Assembly: GCF_028548395.1 (NCBI RefSeq)
Contig: NZ_JAQQLA010000013.1
Span: 1 to 54,460 of the forward strand
From: Vogesella indigofera
Lineage (GTDB): Bacteria; Pseudomonadota; Gammaproteobacteria; Burkholderiales; Chromobacteriaceae
Direction of reading: 5' to 3'
DNA: 54,460 nucleotides
Part shown: in pieces, positions 15,992 to 23,984 of the stretch
Layout of the letters: every line of letters starts with the position of its first letter
How positions within the stretch are numbered: position 1 is the first letter of the stretch
Translations under genes and position numbers: made by a program
Notes under the pieces: generated by a model
The model's database searches: none
Told to the model about the DNA's origin: nothing
What the model saw: the letters and a program-made list of their open reading frames with translations, nothing else

Positions 15992-17239
15992 TTAGCGCAT
16001 GGCCTGCAGGAAGCATCTCGCCAGCACCGCGTAGTCGTGCTTGGCGAGCACGTACGCCTTGCCGGCGGCGCCCATGCGGCCGCGCTGGTTCGGCGTCAGT
16101 GCCGCCATGCGCCGCAGGCCGTCGGCGATGGCCACCGGGTCTTCCGCGCCGACGCTGATGCCGGCGCCGGCATCAAGCACCATGTCGTTGCCGGCCTCCA
16201 CCGAGTGCAGCACCGGCTTGGCGGCCATAAGGTAGTCGAACAGCTTGTTGGGGTTGATGCCGAAGCGGTAGATCGGCAGCTTGCGCCAGCCGATGTACAG
16301 CGCGTCGCACTCGGCGAGGAAAGCCGGCACCGCGCGTTTGGGAATGGCCGGCAGGAAGCTGACATTGCCCAGCCCCAGCTGCTGTGCCTGCGCCTGCAGC
16401 GCCGCCTTGTCCGGGCCGTCGCCGACCAGCACGATGTGCAGACCGGCATCCGCCGGCAGCAGGCTGGCCGCCTGCAGCAGGCTGGCCGCCTGCAGCAGGA
16501 AGTCCAGCGCGTTGGCGAGGCCATGCCCGCCGGCGTAGCCAACGATGAAGCGCTTGTCGGCCTTCAGTTCCGCCAGCCGCATGCGGTGCTCGGCCGGCAG
16601 CGGCTCGCTGGCGCCCTGCCATTCTGACACGTCCACGCCGTTGGGGATCACCACGTATTTTTCCGGCGCCATGCCGTGCGCCAGCATGTAGTCCTTGGCA
16701 CAGGGCAGCATCGACACCACGGTGTCCGCCTTGCGGTAGCCGAAGTCCTCCGCCCACTGCAGCAGGCGGATGAACGGGTGCTTCGGACTCATGCCGCCCA
16801 CTTCCACCGGCGTCAGCGGCCACAGGTCATGCACCTCGTACACCAGCCTGGCACCGGTCTTGCCGGCGATGAAGGCCGCCGGTACGGTGTCCAGCGGGTA
16901 GGTGGAGGACGCGATCACCACCTCCGGCCGCCACTCTTTGAGATAGCGCCCGGACAGGCCCATCACCCGGCCGAGGAAACGGAAGATGTTGAGCACCCGC
17001 TTCAGGCCGTTGCCTTCGTACTTCGGCGTCTTGCACCAGGTGTAGCGGATGCCGTCGATGTCCTCGTCGGCATAGTTGGCCGCAAGCGTCGGGTTGTGCT
17101 GGCGCAGGTGCGAGTAGTCCGCCGCCACGATGTGCACTTCGTGCCCGGCCTTCACCCATTCGCGGGCCAGGTAGTAGGGGCGGAATTCCATGCCGTGCCG
17201 CGGGCTGCCGGCGTAGTGGTTGATGTAGAGAATGCGCAC
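15992..17239 (-). CDS. Glycosyltransferase family 4 (WbuB/WlbH-like)
   Basis: The 415-residue GT-B glycosyltransferase opens with MRILYINHYAGSPRHGMEFRPYYLA, typical of the WbuB-like branch that adds N-acetylated deoxy sugars. It has the VYEVHDLWPLTPVE and VVIPNGVDVSEW segments and a C-terminal donor site around FGINPNKLFDYLMAAKPVLHS. The start codon is GTG with no convincing SD, so translation may depend on upstream reading. An internal 18-bp tandem duplication gives LLQAAS twice near residues 248-259. The acceptor and donor are unknown; O-antigen assembly in the cytoplasm is inferred. Confidence 0.85.
   Translation of the reverse strand: MRILYINHYAGSPRHGMEFRPYYLAREWVKAGHEVHIVAADYSHLRQHNPTLAANYADEDIDGIRYTWCKTPKYEGNGLKRVLNIFRFLGRVMGLSGRYLKEWRPEVVIASSTYPLDTVPAAFIAGKTGARLVYEVHDLWPLTPVEVGGMSPKHPFIRLLQWAEDFGYRKADTVVSMLPCAKDYMLAHGMAPEKYVVIPNGVDVSEWQGASEPLPAEHRMRLAELKADKRFIVGYAGGHGLANALDFLLQAASLLQAASLLPADAGLHIVLVGDGPDKAALQAQAQQLGLGNVSFLPAIPKRAVPAFLAECDALYIGWRKLPIYRFGINPNKLFDYLMAAKPVLHSVEAGNDMVLDAGAGISVGAEDPVAIADGLRRMAALTPNQRGRMGAAGKAYVLAKHDYAVLARCFLQAMR
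16457..16499. repeat. 18-bp in-frame tandem duplication in the GT4 gene
   Basis: The unit CAGCAGGCTGGCCGCCTG is present twice (16457-16474, 16475-16492), followed by seven bases of a third. It preserves frame and adds six residues (LLQAAS on the minus strand). Confidence 0.9.
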
Positions 17240-17257
17240 GTTATCGGGTCTGTTCGG

Positions 17258-17944
17258 TTAAGGGGTCAGCGACATCAGCCCGGCGGCGATGTTGATCATC
17301 AGCGCCAGCACCGTGGTGTTGAAGGCAAACGACAGCAGGCAGTGCAGGGTGCCGATGCGGCGCATCGCACGCGAGCTGAGCGCGACATCCGCGGTCTGCG
17401 CCGAGGTGCCGATCACCACTGAAAAGTAGAAAAAATCGCTGTAATTCGGGGTTTCCTGGCCGGGGAAATCCAGCCCCGGCGGCTGGCGACGATGACGCGC
17501 CAGAAAATAGCTGTGCGCGTAGTGCAGCGCGAACATGGTCTGCGTGAACAGCCAAGAGGTGACGATGGTCAGCCCGCTCAGCGTGATATGGCCGAGGCGC
17601 TGCACGCCGACCGCCTGCCGCGCCAGCGACAGCTCGACCACGATCGCCAGCAGGCACACCAGCGCCGACACCACCACCAGCAACAGCAGCACATGGCGGC
17701 CCTCGTCCTGTACCTGCGCGTGGCGGTGGATCTTGTCGTCGTCGCTCTGCCGCATCATGTGCGCGGCCAGCAACAGGTAGAGGCAGGCGCCGCCGTTCCA
17801 GCCGACCAGAAAGACGCTCAGTGGCGGCATCGGGCTGAACCACGGCACCAGCCGCGCCAGCAGCACGCCGCACAGAATGGCGACCAGCAAGCGCGGATGG
17901 GCACGCAACAGGCGCAGCGGCAGGCTGGTATGGGGTCGGTTCAT
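17258..17944 (-). CDS. DUF1345 family membrane protein
   Basis: The 228-residue protein starts at ATG 17944 with GGGAG seven nt upstream. It has about five membrane helices and the DUF1345 hallmarks: WFSPMPPLSVFLVGWNGG, the MFALHYAHSYF helix and the PNYSDFFYFSVVIGTSAQTADV block followed by MRRIGTLHCLLSFAFNTTVLAL. The function of DUF1345 is unknown. It sits between two glycosyltransferase genes on the same strand, 18 nt from the next, but nothing ties it to glycan synthesis except position. Confidence 0.8.
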   Translation of the reverse strand: MNRPHTSLPLRLLRAHPRLLVAILCGVLLARLVPWFSPMPPLSVFLVGWNGGACLYLLLAAHMMRQSDDDKIHRHAQVQDEGRHVLLLLVVVSALVCLLAIVVELSLARQAVGVQRLGHITLSGLTIVTSWLFTQTMFALHYAHSYFLARHRRQPPGLDFPGQETPNYSDFFYFSVVIGTSAQTADVALSSRAMRRIGTLHCLLSFAFNTTVLALMINIAAGLMSLTP

Positions 17945-17971
17945 CGCAGGCTCCCGCTCAAGCACGACGGT

Positions 17972-18409
17972 TCACGGTTCCAGCCCGGCGCCGCGCTGCA
18001 TGCGCTTCCAGTCGTTGCGGGCAAACCACACTCCCAGTATCGACCAGATCATGCCATCGCTCATCAGCCGTTCCGAGGTCGGGATCGCGCCGCTGTAGGC
18101 CCAGTTCATGCCCACCATCAGGCAGGCCAGCGCCATGCCCTTGCTGGCCAGACCATAGGCGAACAGGAAGCGCAGCTGGCCGCCGGCGGCGACGCGGCGC
18201 CAGCGCGCGTAGTCGTTGTCGCGCAGCTTGGCGAACCAGGCGTTGCTGCGCAGCTGCCAGATCGCGTACACCATCGCCACCACCAGGTGGGTGGCGACAT
18301 TGCCCAGCGTCAGCGGCATGTCGTACAGCCCCCAGTGCAGCAGGGTAAACAGCAGCCCCAGCGGCAGCGATACCAGCAGCAGGGTTTGCGGGGCGGTTTG
18401 CCAGTTCAT
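17972..18409 (-). CDS. Hypothetical small membrane protein
   Basis: This 145-residue protein was not recognised. It has a perfect AAGGAG seven nt before ATG 18409. Three or four hydrophobic stretches (about 8-27, 38-52, 79-100, 115-130) suggest an inner membrane protein, with a basic loop (RDNDYARWRRVAAGG) between. It lies 11 nt after the preceding glycosyltransferase stop, and 28 nt before the DUF1345 gene. The two small membrane proteins may form a pair. Confidence 0.65.
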   Translation of the reverse strand: MNWQTAPQTLLLVSLPLGLLFTLLHWGLYDMPLTLGNVATHLVVAMVYAIWQLRSNAWFAKLRDNDYARWRRVAAGGQLRFLFAYGLASKGMALACLMVGMNWAYSGAIPTSERLMSDGMIWSILGVWFARNDWKRMQRGAGLEP

Positions 18410-18419
18410 GTCGTCTCCT

Positions 18420-19529
18420 TCATGTCGTCACCTGCAGCTGGCGGTACAGCGCCAGCAGTTTGTCGGCCTCGGCCGCCCAGCTGTACTTGGCCAGCACCGC
18501 GCGCTTGCCGGCCTCGCCCATCGCCTGCGCGCGCGCGTCGTCGGCCAGCAGCGTGGCGATGGCGTCGGCGATCGCGCGCGGGTCCTGCGGATCGACCAGC
18601 AGGCCGCAGCCGGCGTCCTCGACGATGCCGCGCCACAGCGGGAAATCGCTGGCGATCACCGGCATGCCGGCGGCCATGTATTCGAACAGCTTGATCGGCA
18701 GCGACTCGACGTAGCTCGGCGTCGGCAACAGCGTCACCAGCCCGATCTTGCTGGCGGCCAGCACCTCGGCCACGCCGGCGCGATCGAGCACGCCCAGATC
18801 GTTGACGCGGCTCCAGCCGGCCTCGCGCACCAGCTGGGCCTTCAGATCCGGCTCGCTCCAGATGCCGGCCAGGTTCAGCCGGGTATCGGAATCCGGCAGC
18901 GCGGCGATGATCGGTTCGATGCCGCGGGTACGGCTGATGCCGCCCAGGTAGCAGGCCTCGTTGCGGCGGCTGCTCCACGCCGTGTCGCGCACCAGCTCGG
19001 CCAGGATCGGGTAGTTGCAGACGTCGACACTGCGGCGGGCGCCGGCGCGCGCAAAGCGCTCGCGGATCACCGGCGTGGCGGCGACGATGGCGTCGAAACG
19101 GCGCGCGGCGTAGTCCTCCAGCGTTTCCACCCCGCGCGACACCCACGGCCGCGCCAGGCCCGGAATCCAGTGCTTGGCCAGCACCTGGCGCGGCACGTCC
19201 TCGTGCACGTCGTAGACGATGCGGATGCCGGCCTGCTGCAGGCGCAGCGCGGCGGGGATCAGCTCCGGATCGTGAAAGTGCGCGACGTCCGGCATCAGCT
19301 GCAGCGCTTTCTCGTACACCCGCTTCACGGTACCGGTCATGCGCGACAGGCGGCCGCCGGACTTGGCGCCGACGTCGTGCAGGCGCACGTCGCGGTTGAT
19401 CTCGTCACCCAGCCCGTCGGCAACGATCAGGTGCACCTCGTGACCGGCGGCGGCCAGGCTGGCGCACTCCTTCACGAAGATGCGGATGTCGTGGCGCGGA
19501 TGGGCGCTGGTGAGATGGGCGATTTTCAT
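18420..19529 (-). CDS. Glycosyltransferase family 4
   Basis: The 369-residue GT-B enzyme opens with MKIAHLTSAHPRHDIRIFVKEC and has the acceptor-domain VAHFHDPELIPAAL and VYDVHEDVPRQ motifs. The donor site contains SLPIKLFEYMAAGMPVIASD and the following acidic Glu (IVEDAGCG). The HDIRIF-KE start is shared with several O-antigen glycosyltransferases. ATG 19529 overlaps the stop of the preceding gene by four nt (ATGA), so the two glycosyltransferases are translationally coupled. Substrates are unknown. Confidence 0.85.
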   Translation of the reverse strand: MKIAHLTSAHPRHDIRIFVKECASLAAAGHEVHLIVADGLGDEINRDVRLHDVGAKSGGRLSRMTGTVKRVYEKALQLMPDVAHFHDPELIPAALRLQQAGIRIVYDVHEDVPRQVLAKHWIPGLARPWVSRGVETLEDYAARRFDAIVAATPVIRERFARAGARRSVDVCNYPILAELVRDTAWSSRRNEACYLGGISRTRGIEPIIAALPDSDTRLNLAGIWSEPDLKAQLVREAGWSRVNDLGVLDRAGVAEVLAASKIGLVTLLPTPSYVESLPIKLFEYMAAGMPVIASDFPLWRGIVEDAGCGLLVDPQDPRAIADAIATLLADDARAQAMGEAGKRAVLAKYSWAAEADKLLALYRQLQVTT

Positions 19530-20611
19530 CGGCGGTTTCCTTCTGGCAACGCCAGCAAATCACGGTAGATGTCGGCAAAACGCTGCATATTGTGTTGGTG
19601 CAGGCCTTTTTCGGCTACCAGCCGGCGGTTCAGCGCGACTGCTTCCGCCAGCTGCGCGTCGTCGGCGGCGCGCAGCAACTGTGTTTTCAGCGCCGCGCCG
19701 AGACGCTGGACGTCCTCGACGATGGCGCCGTTGACGCCGTCCAGCACCCACTCCAGGTTGGCCGGCAGGTTGGACAGCACCGGCAGGCAGCCGTGACCCA
19801 TCGCTTCGAGCAGGCTGATGCTGGTGGCGTCGCTCTTTGGCACGCTGACAAACACGCGCGCGTCGCGGTACAGCCCGGCCAGTACTTCCGGCGCGACAAA
19901 GCCGGTGAAGTGCACGCGGGCAAGGCCGAGGCTTGCGGCCAACGTTTTGAGGCTTTCCGTCTCGTCACCGCTGGCGGCCACCGTCAGCGTCCAGCCAGCA
20001 AAGCGGGCGTCGGCGTCGGCTTCAACCTCGGCCCAAGCGCGCACGATGGCGTCGATACGGTATAGCGGCTTGTGCAGGCGGCAGGACAGCACGGAGAGCG
20101 GCTTGGCGGCGACATCCGGCGCCGGCGGCAGCGCGTCCATGCCGAAATTGAGCACGTCCATGCGGCGGATCGGCGCCAGCTCGCGGCACACCGCCGCCAT
20201 GTGCAGCGAATCGCTGGTGACGGCGCTGGCGGCGGCGAGGTTGGCCGCCACCAGGTGTTTCATGAAACGGTTCTGGCGCGGCAGCAGCAGCACGTCCGAG
20301 CCCCAGCAGGTCAGCAGCCACGGCAGCTTGCGCCCGGCCAGCGCGCGGCGCGCGTGCCACGCCACGCTGTTGGCCTGGTGCACGTGCACGATGTCGGGCT
20401 GCACTGCATCGATCAGGCCCGCGATCTTGCCGGCGGTGGCCAGCGCCTTGAGGCTGAAATCCACCTGCAGCACGCGGCCAAGGTTGGCCGCATGGTAGCG
20501 CGCCGGCAGCTCGCCGCTGGTGACGAGGTGGATTTCGTCCACGTGCGGCGCGATGCCGGCGAGGTAGCGGAAGGTGTGCACCGAGGCGGAGCCGATCAGC
20601 AACAGTTTCAT
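19526..20611 (-). CDS. Glycosyltransferase family 4
   Basis: The 361-residue protein starts at ATG 20611, after AAGGA; the long upstream open frame is a shadow of the preceding gene. The N-terminus MKLLLIGSASVHTFRYLAGI, the HVHQANSVAWHARR acceptor-side loop, LTCWGSDVL and the donor-side SVPKSDATSISLLEAMGHG with the conserved Glu mark a GT4. It overlaps its neighbours by four nt at both ends (ATGA), so it is part of a tightly coupled run of three genes. A one-mismatch copy of the 13-bp word (19934-19946) encodes KTLAAS. Confidence 0.85.
   Translation of the reverse strand: MKLLLIGSASVHTFRYLAGIAPHVDEIHLVTSGELPARYHAANLGRVLQVDFSLKALATAGKIAGLIDAVQPDIVHVHQANSVAWHARRALAGRKLPWLLTCWGSDVLLLPRQNRFMKHLVAANLAAASAVTSDSLHMAAVCRELAPIRRMDVLNFGMDALPPAPDVAAKPLSVLSCRLHKPLYRIDAIVRAWAEVEADADARFAGWTLTVAASGDETESLKTLAASLGLARVHFTGFVAPEVLAGLYRDARVFVSVPKSDATSISLLEAMGHGCLPVLSNLPANLEWVLDGVNGAIVEDVQRLGAALKTQLLRAADDAQLAEAVALNRRLVAEKGLHQHNMQRFADIYRDLLALPEGNRR
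20480..20492 (+). repeat. 13-bp dispersed word, inside the GT4 gene
   Basis: Exact AAGGTTGGCCGCA within codons for the HAANLGRV stretch near the N-terminus of the glycosyltransferase. GCGGCC just before it creates a partial palindrome. Confidence 0.85.
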
Positions 20612-21834
20612 GCGGGATCCTTGTGCTGGCCCAGCAGCTCGGCCAGCGCCCGGGTCAGCCGCGCCAGCTTGCGCTCCAGATGCGCGTCGGCCTTGAGCGC
20701 GATGTTCATCGGCAGGTTGAGCACGCTGGCGGCCAGGCGCTCGCCGTGCGGCGCGCTGCCGGCGACATAGCCGTGGCGGAAGGAGCCGGCGGGATGGATC
20801 ACGTCGTCGAACCACACCCCGATGTTCAGGCCGCTGACGGCGGACAGCTGTCGCGCCAGCGCCGCCTTATCGGCCACCGCGAACGGCAGCGCGAACGGGT
20901 AGCGCACCCAGTGCGTGCCGGCCGGCGCCGGCCATTGCTGTACGGACGGCAACGCGGCCAGCGCGCGCTGGTAGCGGACGGCCAGTTGCTGCTTGTACGC
21001 GATGGCGGCCGCCAGCGTCGGCAGCTGGCGGCGCAGCAGCACCGCCGACAGCAGCGGCATCGCGCGTGGCGGGTGCGGCTCGCCATCGCGGACTTCGCCA
21101 TCGCCGGAGCGGTAGACCAGCCCCAGGCGCCGTACCGCGGCCATGGTGCAGCGCCCCAGCAGCGGCCAGCGCGCGCTCAGCAGGTGCGCCTTCAGCGTCG
21201 CCGCCAGCCGCCACTCGTCGCCGCAAGGCAGCTCCGGCAGCACGGTAGGCGGCAGCTCGCTACCGGCCGGCAGCAGCGCCATGCCGCCGATGCCGCCGGT
21301 GAGATTCTTCGAGTATTCGAAGCTGAAAAAGGCGCCGTCGTGATACGTCCCCAGCCACTGCCCGTCGCACTTGGAAGCAAAACCGTGCGCGGCGTCGTCG
21401 ACAAAGCGCACGTGGCGCTGTTTTTCGCGCAGCCAGGTCGGCACCTCGCACGCGATGCCGAAGTTGTGCGGCACCACCACCACGCGGGTACGCGGCGTGA
21501 TGGCGGCGTCCAGCGCCAGCCAGTCGAAATTGAGGCTGTCGCGGCCGACATCGACAAAGCGCAGCGTGGCGCCGGTGGGCGGCACCTGGTTGGGCACCAC
21601 CACGCAGGTGAACGCCGGCACGACGACCTCGTCGCCCGGTTCTACGCCATGCAACTGCAAAAGCGCGGCAAAGGCGGCGCGGCCGCTGTCGAACAGCACG
21701 ATGCGGCCAACCTCGACCTCGAACAGCTGCGCCAGCTCGATGCGCAGCGCAGCGCGGTGATGGCGGCGGCCGGCGAGCATGGCCGGGAAGGCGGACAGGA
21801 ACTGCCAGATGCTCAGCGAATTGGCGGTCAGCAT
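20608..21834 (-). CDS. Atypical DegT/DnrJ/EryC1-family PLP protein
   Basis: The 408-residue protein has the DegT fold signs: PGDEVVVPAFTCVVVPN (66-82), a VDDAAHGF block (145-152) and Lys176 in SFEYSKNLTGGIGGM, the probable PLP lysine. It is more diverged than the other two DegT enzymes here; the segment after the Lys is long and rich in Arg/Leu, and the familiar NYRMSE/AALG-type loop is not obvious. It may be an aminotransferase for another amino sugar, or a dehydrating or structural relative. It overlaps the upstream acetyltransferase stop by seven nt and the downstream GT start by four nt. Confidence 0.78.
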   Translation of the reverse strand: MLTANSLSIWQFLSAFPAMLAGRRHHRAALRIELAQLFEVEVGRIVLFDSGRAAFAALLQLHGVEPGDEVVVPAFTCVVVPNQVPPTGATLRFVDVGRDSLNFDWLALDAAITPRTRVVVVPHNFGIACEVPTWLREKQRHVRFVDDAAHGFASKCDGQWLGTYHDGAFFSFEYSKNLTGGIGGMALLPAGSELPPTVLPELPCGDEWRLAATLKAHLLSARWPLLGRCTMAAVRRLGLVYRSGDGEVRDGEPHPPRAMPLLSAVLLRRQLPTLAAAIAYKQQLAVRYQRALAALPSVQQWPAPAGTHWVRYPFALPFAVADKAALARQLSAVSGLNIGVWFDDVIHPAGSFRHGYVAGSAPHGERLAASVLNLPMNIALKADAHLERKLARLTRALAELLGQHKDPA

Positions 21835-22352
21835 AGCGCCTTCACCTTTCTCGCCGGCTGGCCTGCGTACAACCAGCCTGCGGTCAGCTCACCCTTGACC
21901 ACGCTGCCGGCGGCGACCACCACGTTGTCGCCGATCACGGCGCCGGGCAGCACGATGACGCCGGCGCCGATGAACACGTTGTTGCCGATGCGGATGTCGG
22001 CGTCGGTGTGGCAATCGACGAACGCCGTCGCCGTCACATCGGCGGGTATCGCGTTGCTGTGGCAGAACAGCATGCAGCGCGGGCCGATGGCGACGCGCTC
22101 GCCGATCTGCAGCCGGTTATCGCCGATCAGGCAGTAGAAATGTGGCGCGATATGGCTGTGCGCACCCAGCGCCAGGCGGCCAGCGCCGTACGTCAGCACC
22201 TCGCCGCCCCAGTACAACCGTGCGTGCTCGCCCAGCTGCAAGGCCGCCGGCACCGCGCTGACCGACGGATTGATCCGCGCCGAGGCGGCAAGGCGGGCAC
22301 CGCGCCACACCAGCCACTGGCGCCACAGCAACAACAGCACGCGCTTAAACAT
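21828..22352 (-). CDS. Hexapeptide-repeat acetyltransferase (left-handed beta-helix)
   Basis: The 174-residue acyltransferase starts at ATG 22352, with AAAGG upstream. Isoleucine-patch hexapeptides run from about 45 to 160 (LQIGERVAIGPRCML, ADIRIGNNVFIGAGVIVLPGAVIGDNVVV), including the His-Ser-Asn segment that often holds the catalytic His, and it ends in AGQPARKV. It resembles Maa/WcaF-type sugar O-acetyltransferases that use acetyl-CoA in the cytoplasm. A PglD-like N-terminal domain is absent. It may acetylate a repeat-unit sugar made by this cluster. Confidence 0.82.
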   Translation of the reverse strand: MFKRVLLLLWRQWLVWRGARLAASARINPSVSAVPAALQLGEHARLYWGGEVLTYGAGRLALGAHSHIAPHFYCLIGDNRLQIGERVAIGPRCMLFCHSNAIPADVTATAFVDCHTDADIRIGNNVFIGAGVIVLPGAVIGDNVVVAAGSVVKGELTAGWLYAGQPARKVKALC

Positions 22353-23637
22353 CGGACCTTTCCCGCAGCCGCAGCAGGCGGAACACCCACGCCAGATAGG
22401 CCGCAAAATAGAGCGTCATCACCACCGCCATCACGCGGAACGCCAGCATGGCGTCGCGCCCGGCGACATACACCGCGGCAAACACCGCCAGATTGACGAT
22501 GACGCCGCACAGCACAAACAGGAAGGACGCGCGCTGGCGGCCGATCACCATCGGCACCATGAAGGCCGGACCGACGATGAAGGCGGCGGCGAAGTACGGC
22601 GCAAGGTTGGCCGCAATCTCGCCGGCACCCAGCCACGGCGCGCCGAACACCAGCGCAAACAGCGGCCCACCCCACAGCGCCAGCACGCCGAACGGCAGCA
22701 GCGACAGTGCCGCCAGCACCAGCACCGCGCGCTTGAGCAGACCGGACAGCGCGCGACCGGACGCCGCCGCCTCGGCCAGATCGCGGAACACCACCTGCGC
22801 CACCGCCTGCCCCACCAGCGCCGCCGGCAGTTTCAGCACCCGCAGCACCAGCGCGTACTGGCCGACGATGGCGGCGCCGGACAGCGCCGACAGCAGCGCC
22901 AGCATCAGCGAATCCTGGAACGCGACCACGAAGGCGTGCGGCGTGTTCACCAGCGGGAATTCGCGGTAACGCCGCGCCTCGGCCAGCAGCGCGGCACGAT
23001 CGTGGCCGCGCAGCCACGGCAGGCGCGCCGCGACATCGGCACGCGCCAGCGTCAGCAAGGCGATGACCTGCCCGGCCAGCTGCGACAGGATCAGCCCGCC
23101 GACGGCAAGGCCGGACCAGCCGGCCGCCACCTGCAGCAGCGACACGCCCAGCGACTGCACCACCCGCCCCTGCGCGTTGGCCGCATAGCGGCGCTGGCGG
23201 TTGTTCCACGCCGTCCACGCTGCCACACCACCGGCCAGCCACACGCCCAGCGGCAGCAGCGGCAGCCACGGCGCCAGCTGCGGCGCACCGAGCAGGCCGG
23301 CGATGGCGTCGTGCCACGGCCAGAACAGCGGCAGGGTCAGCAACAGCAGGCCAGTATTGATCGCCAGCGCCAGCAGCATCAGCCGCGCCGCTTCCGGCTC
23401 GGACTTGGGCAGCACCACCGCCATGTCGTAACGCGCGGTGGCGATCACCGCCAGATTGGACAGCCAGGCGACAAACACCGCCAGCACGCCGAAATCGGCC
23501 GGCGTGTACAGCCGCGTCAGCAGCGGCGCGAACAGCAACGGCAAGGCCTGCGCCAGCGCCGCGCCGCTGGCCAGCGTCGCCACATGGCGCATGAAGCCGC
23601 CTGCGGCCAACCTTTGACGCAGCACGCTCAAGCTCAT
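22345..23637 (-). CDS. Polysaccharide flippase, Wzx-like
   Basis: The 430-residue membrane protein has about twelve helices of the MATE/MVF polysaccharide transport type. The start (MRHVATLASGAALAQALPLLFAPLLTRLYTPADFG) is the usual Wzx signature, with the Arg/Asp pair before the second helix. It would flip lipid-linked repeat units across the inner membrane. The ATG overlaps the stop of the upstream DUF3147 gene (ATGA). Two exact 13-bp words lie within the gene: 23602-23614 in codons for RLAAGG and 22603-22615 in IAANLAP. Confidence 0.83.
   Translation of the reverse strand: MSLSVLRQRLAAGGFMRHVATLASGAALAQALPLLFAPLLTRLYTPADFGVLAVFVAWLSNLAVIATARYDMAVVLPKSEPEAARLMLLALAINTGLLLLTLPLFWPWHDAIAGLLGAPQLAPWLPLLPLGVWLAGGVAAWTAWNNRQRRYAANAQGRVVQSLGVSLLQVAAGWSGLAVGGLILSQLAGQVIALLTLARADVAARLPWLRGHDRAALLAEARRYREFPLVNTPHAFVVAFQDSLMLALLSALSGAAIVGQYALVLRVLKLPAALVGQAVAQVVFRDLAEAAASGRALSGLLKRAVLVLAALSLLPFGVLALWGGPLFALVFGAPWLGAGEIAANLAPYFAAAFIVGPAFMVPMVIGRQRASFLFVLCGVIVNLAVFAAVYVAGRDAMLAFRVMAVVMTLYFAAYLAWVFRLLRLRERSDV
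22603..22615 (+). repeat. 13-bp dispersed word, inside wzx
   Basis: Exact AAGGTTGGCCGCA in the codons for IAANLAP of the flippase gene. Confidence 0.85.
23602..23614 (-). repeat. 13-bp dispersed word, at the 5' end of wzx
   Basis: Exact TGCGGCCAACCTT in the variable N-terminal codons (QRLAAGG) of the flippase gene. Confidence 0.85.
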
Positions 23638-23984
23638 AACAGCTGGATACCGGCCAGCCGCAGCAGCCAGGCGAAAGCGGCGAACAGCAGCATGGTCAGC
23701 AGCACGCTGGCGCCCAGCGCCAGCCAGAAACCCAGCCGCGCCTGCAGCCAGGGAAACAGCAGGAACATCGGCAGTGTCGGCAGCACGAACCAGAAGGTAT
23801 ACCAGGCGTGATTCGCCACCTTGTCCGCCGGCTGTCGCTCCAGGTGCAGCCAGATCAGCGTCAGCACCGTCACCAACGGCAAGGACGCCAGCAGCGCGCC
23901 CAGCTTGTCGCTGCGCTTGGCCAGCTCCGACACCAGCACCACCATGGCGGCGGAGACGAGGTACTTGAACGCCAGATACGCCAC
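23634..23984 (-). CDS. DUF3147 family membrane protein
   Basis: The 116-residue protein has four membrane helices and the DUF3147 pattern: SAAMVVLVSELAKRSDKLGALLASLPLVTVLTLIWLH, then HAWYTFWFVLPTLPMFLLFPWL. Function unknown; such genes often lie alone. It starts with GTG 23984 immediately after the wbpE TAA (no gap) and its stop overlaps wzx by four nt. Its insertion between wbpE and wzx makes it look like part of the glycan operon. Confidence 0.78.
   Translation of the reverse strand: MAYLAFKYLVSAAMVVLVSELAKRSDKLGALLASLPLVTVLTLIWLHLERQPADKVANHAWYTFWFVLPTLPMFLLFPWLQARLGFWLALGASVLLTMLLFAAFAWLLRLAGIQLL

Noticed and set aside
14891..16627. 578-residue plus-strand open frame opposite acyltransferase and glycosyltransferase
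   Set aside because: Antisense to two well-supported genes; low-complexity His/Gln/Arg sequence with no domain.
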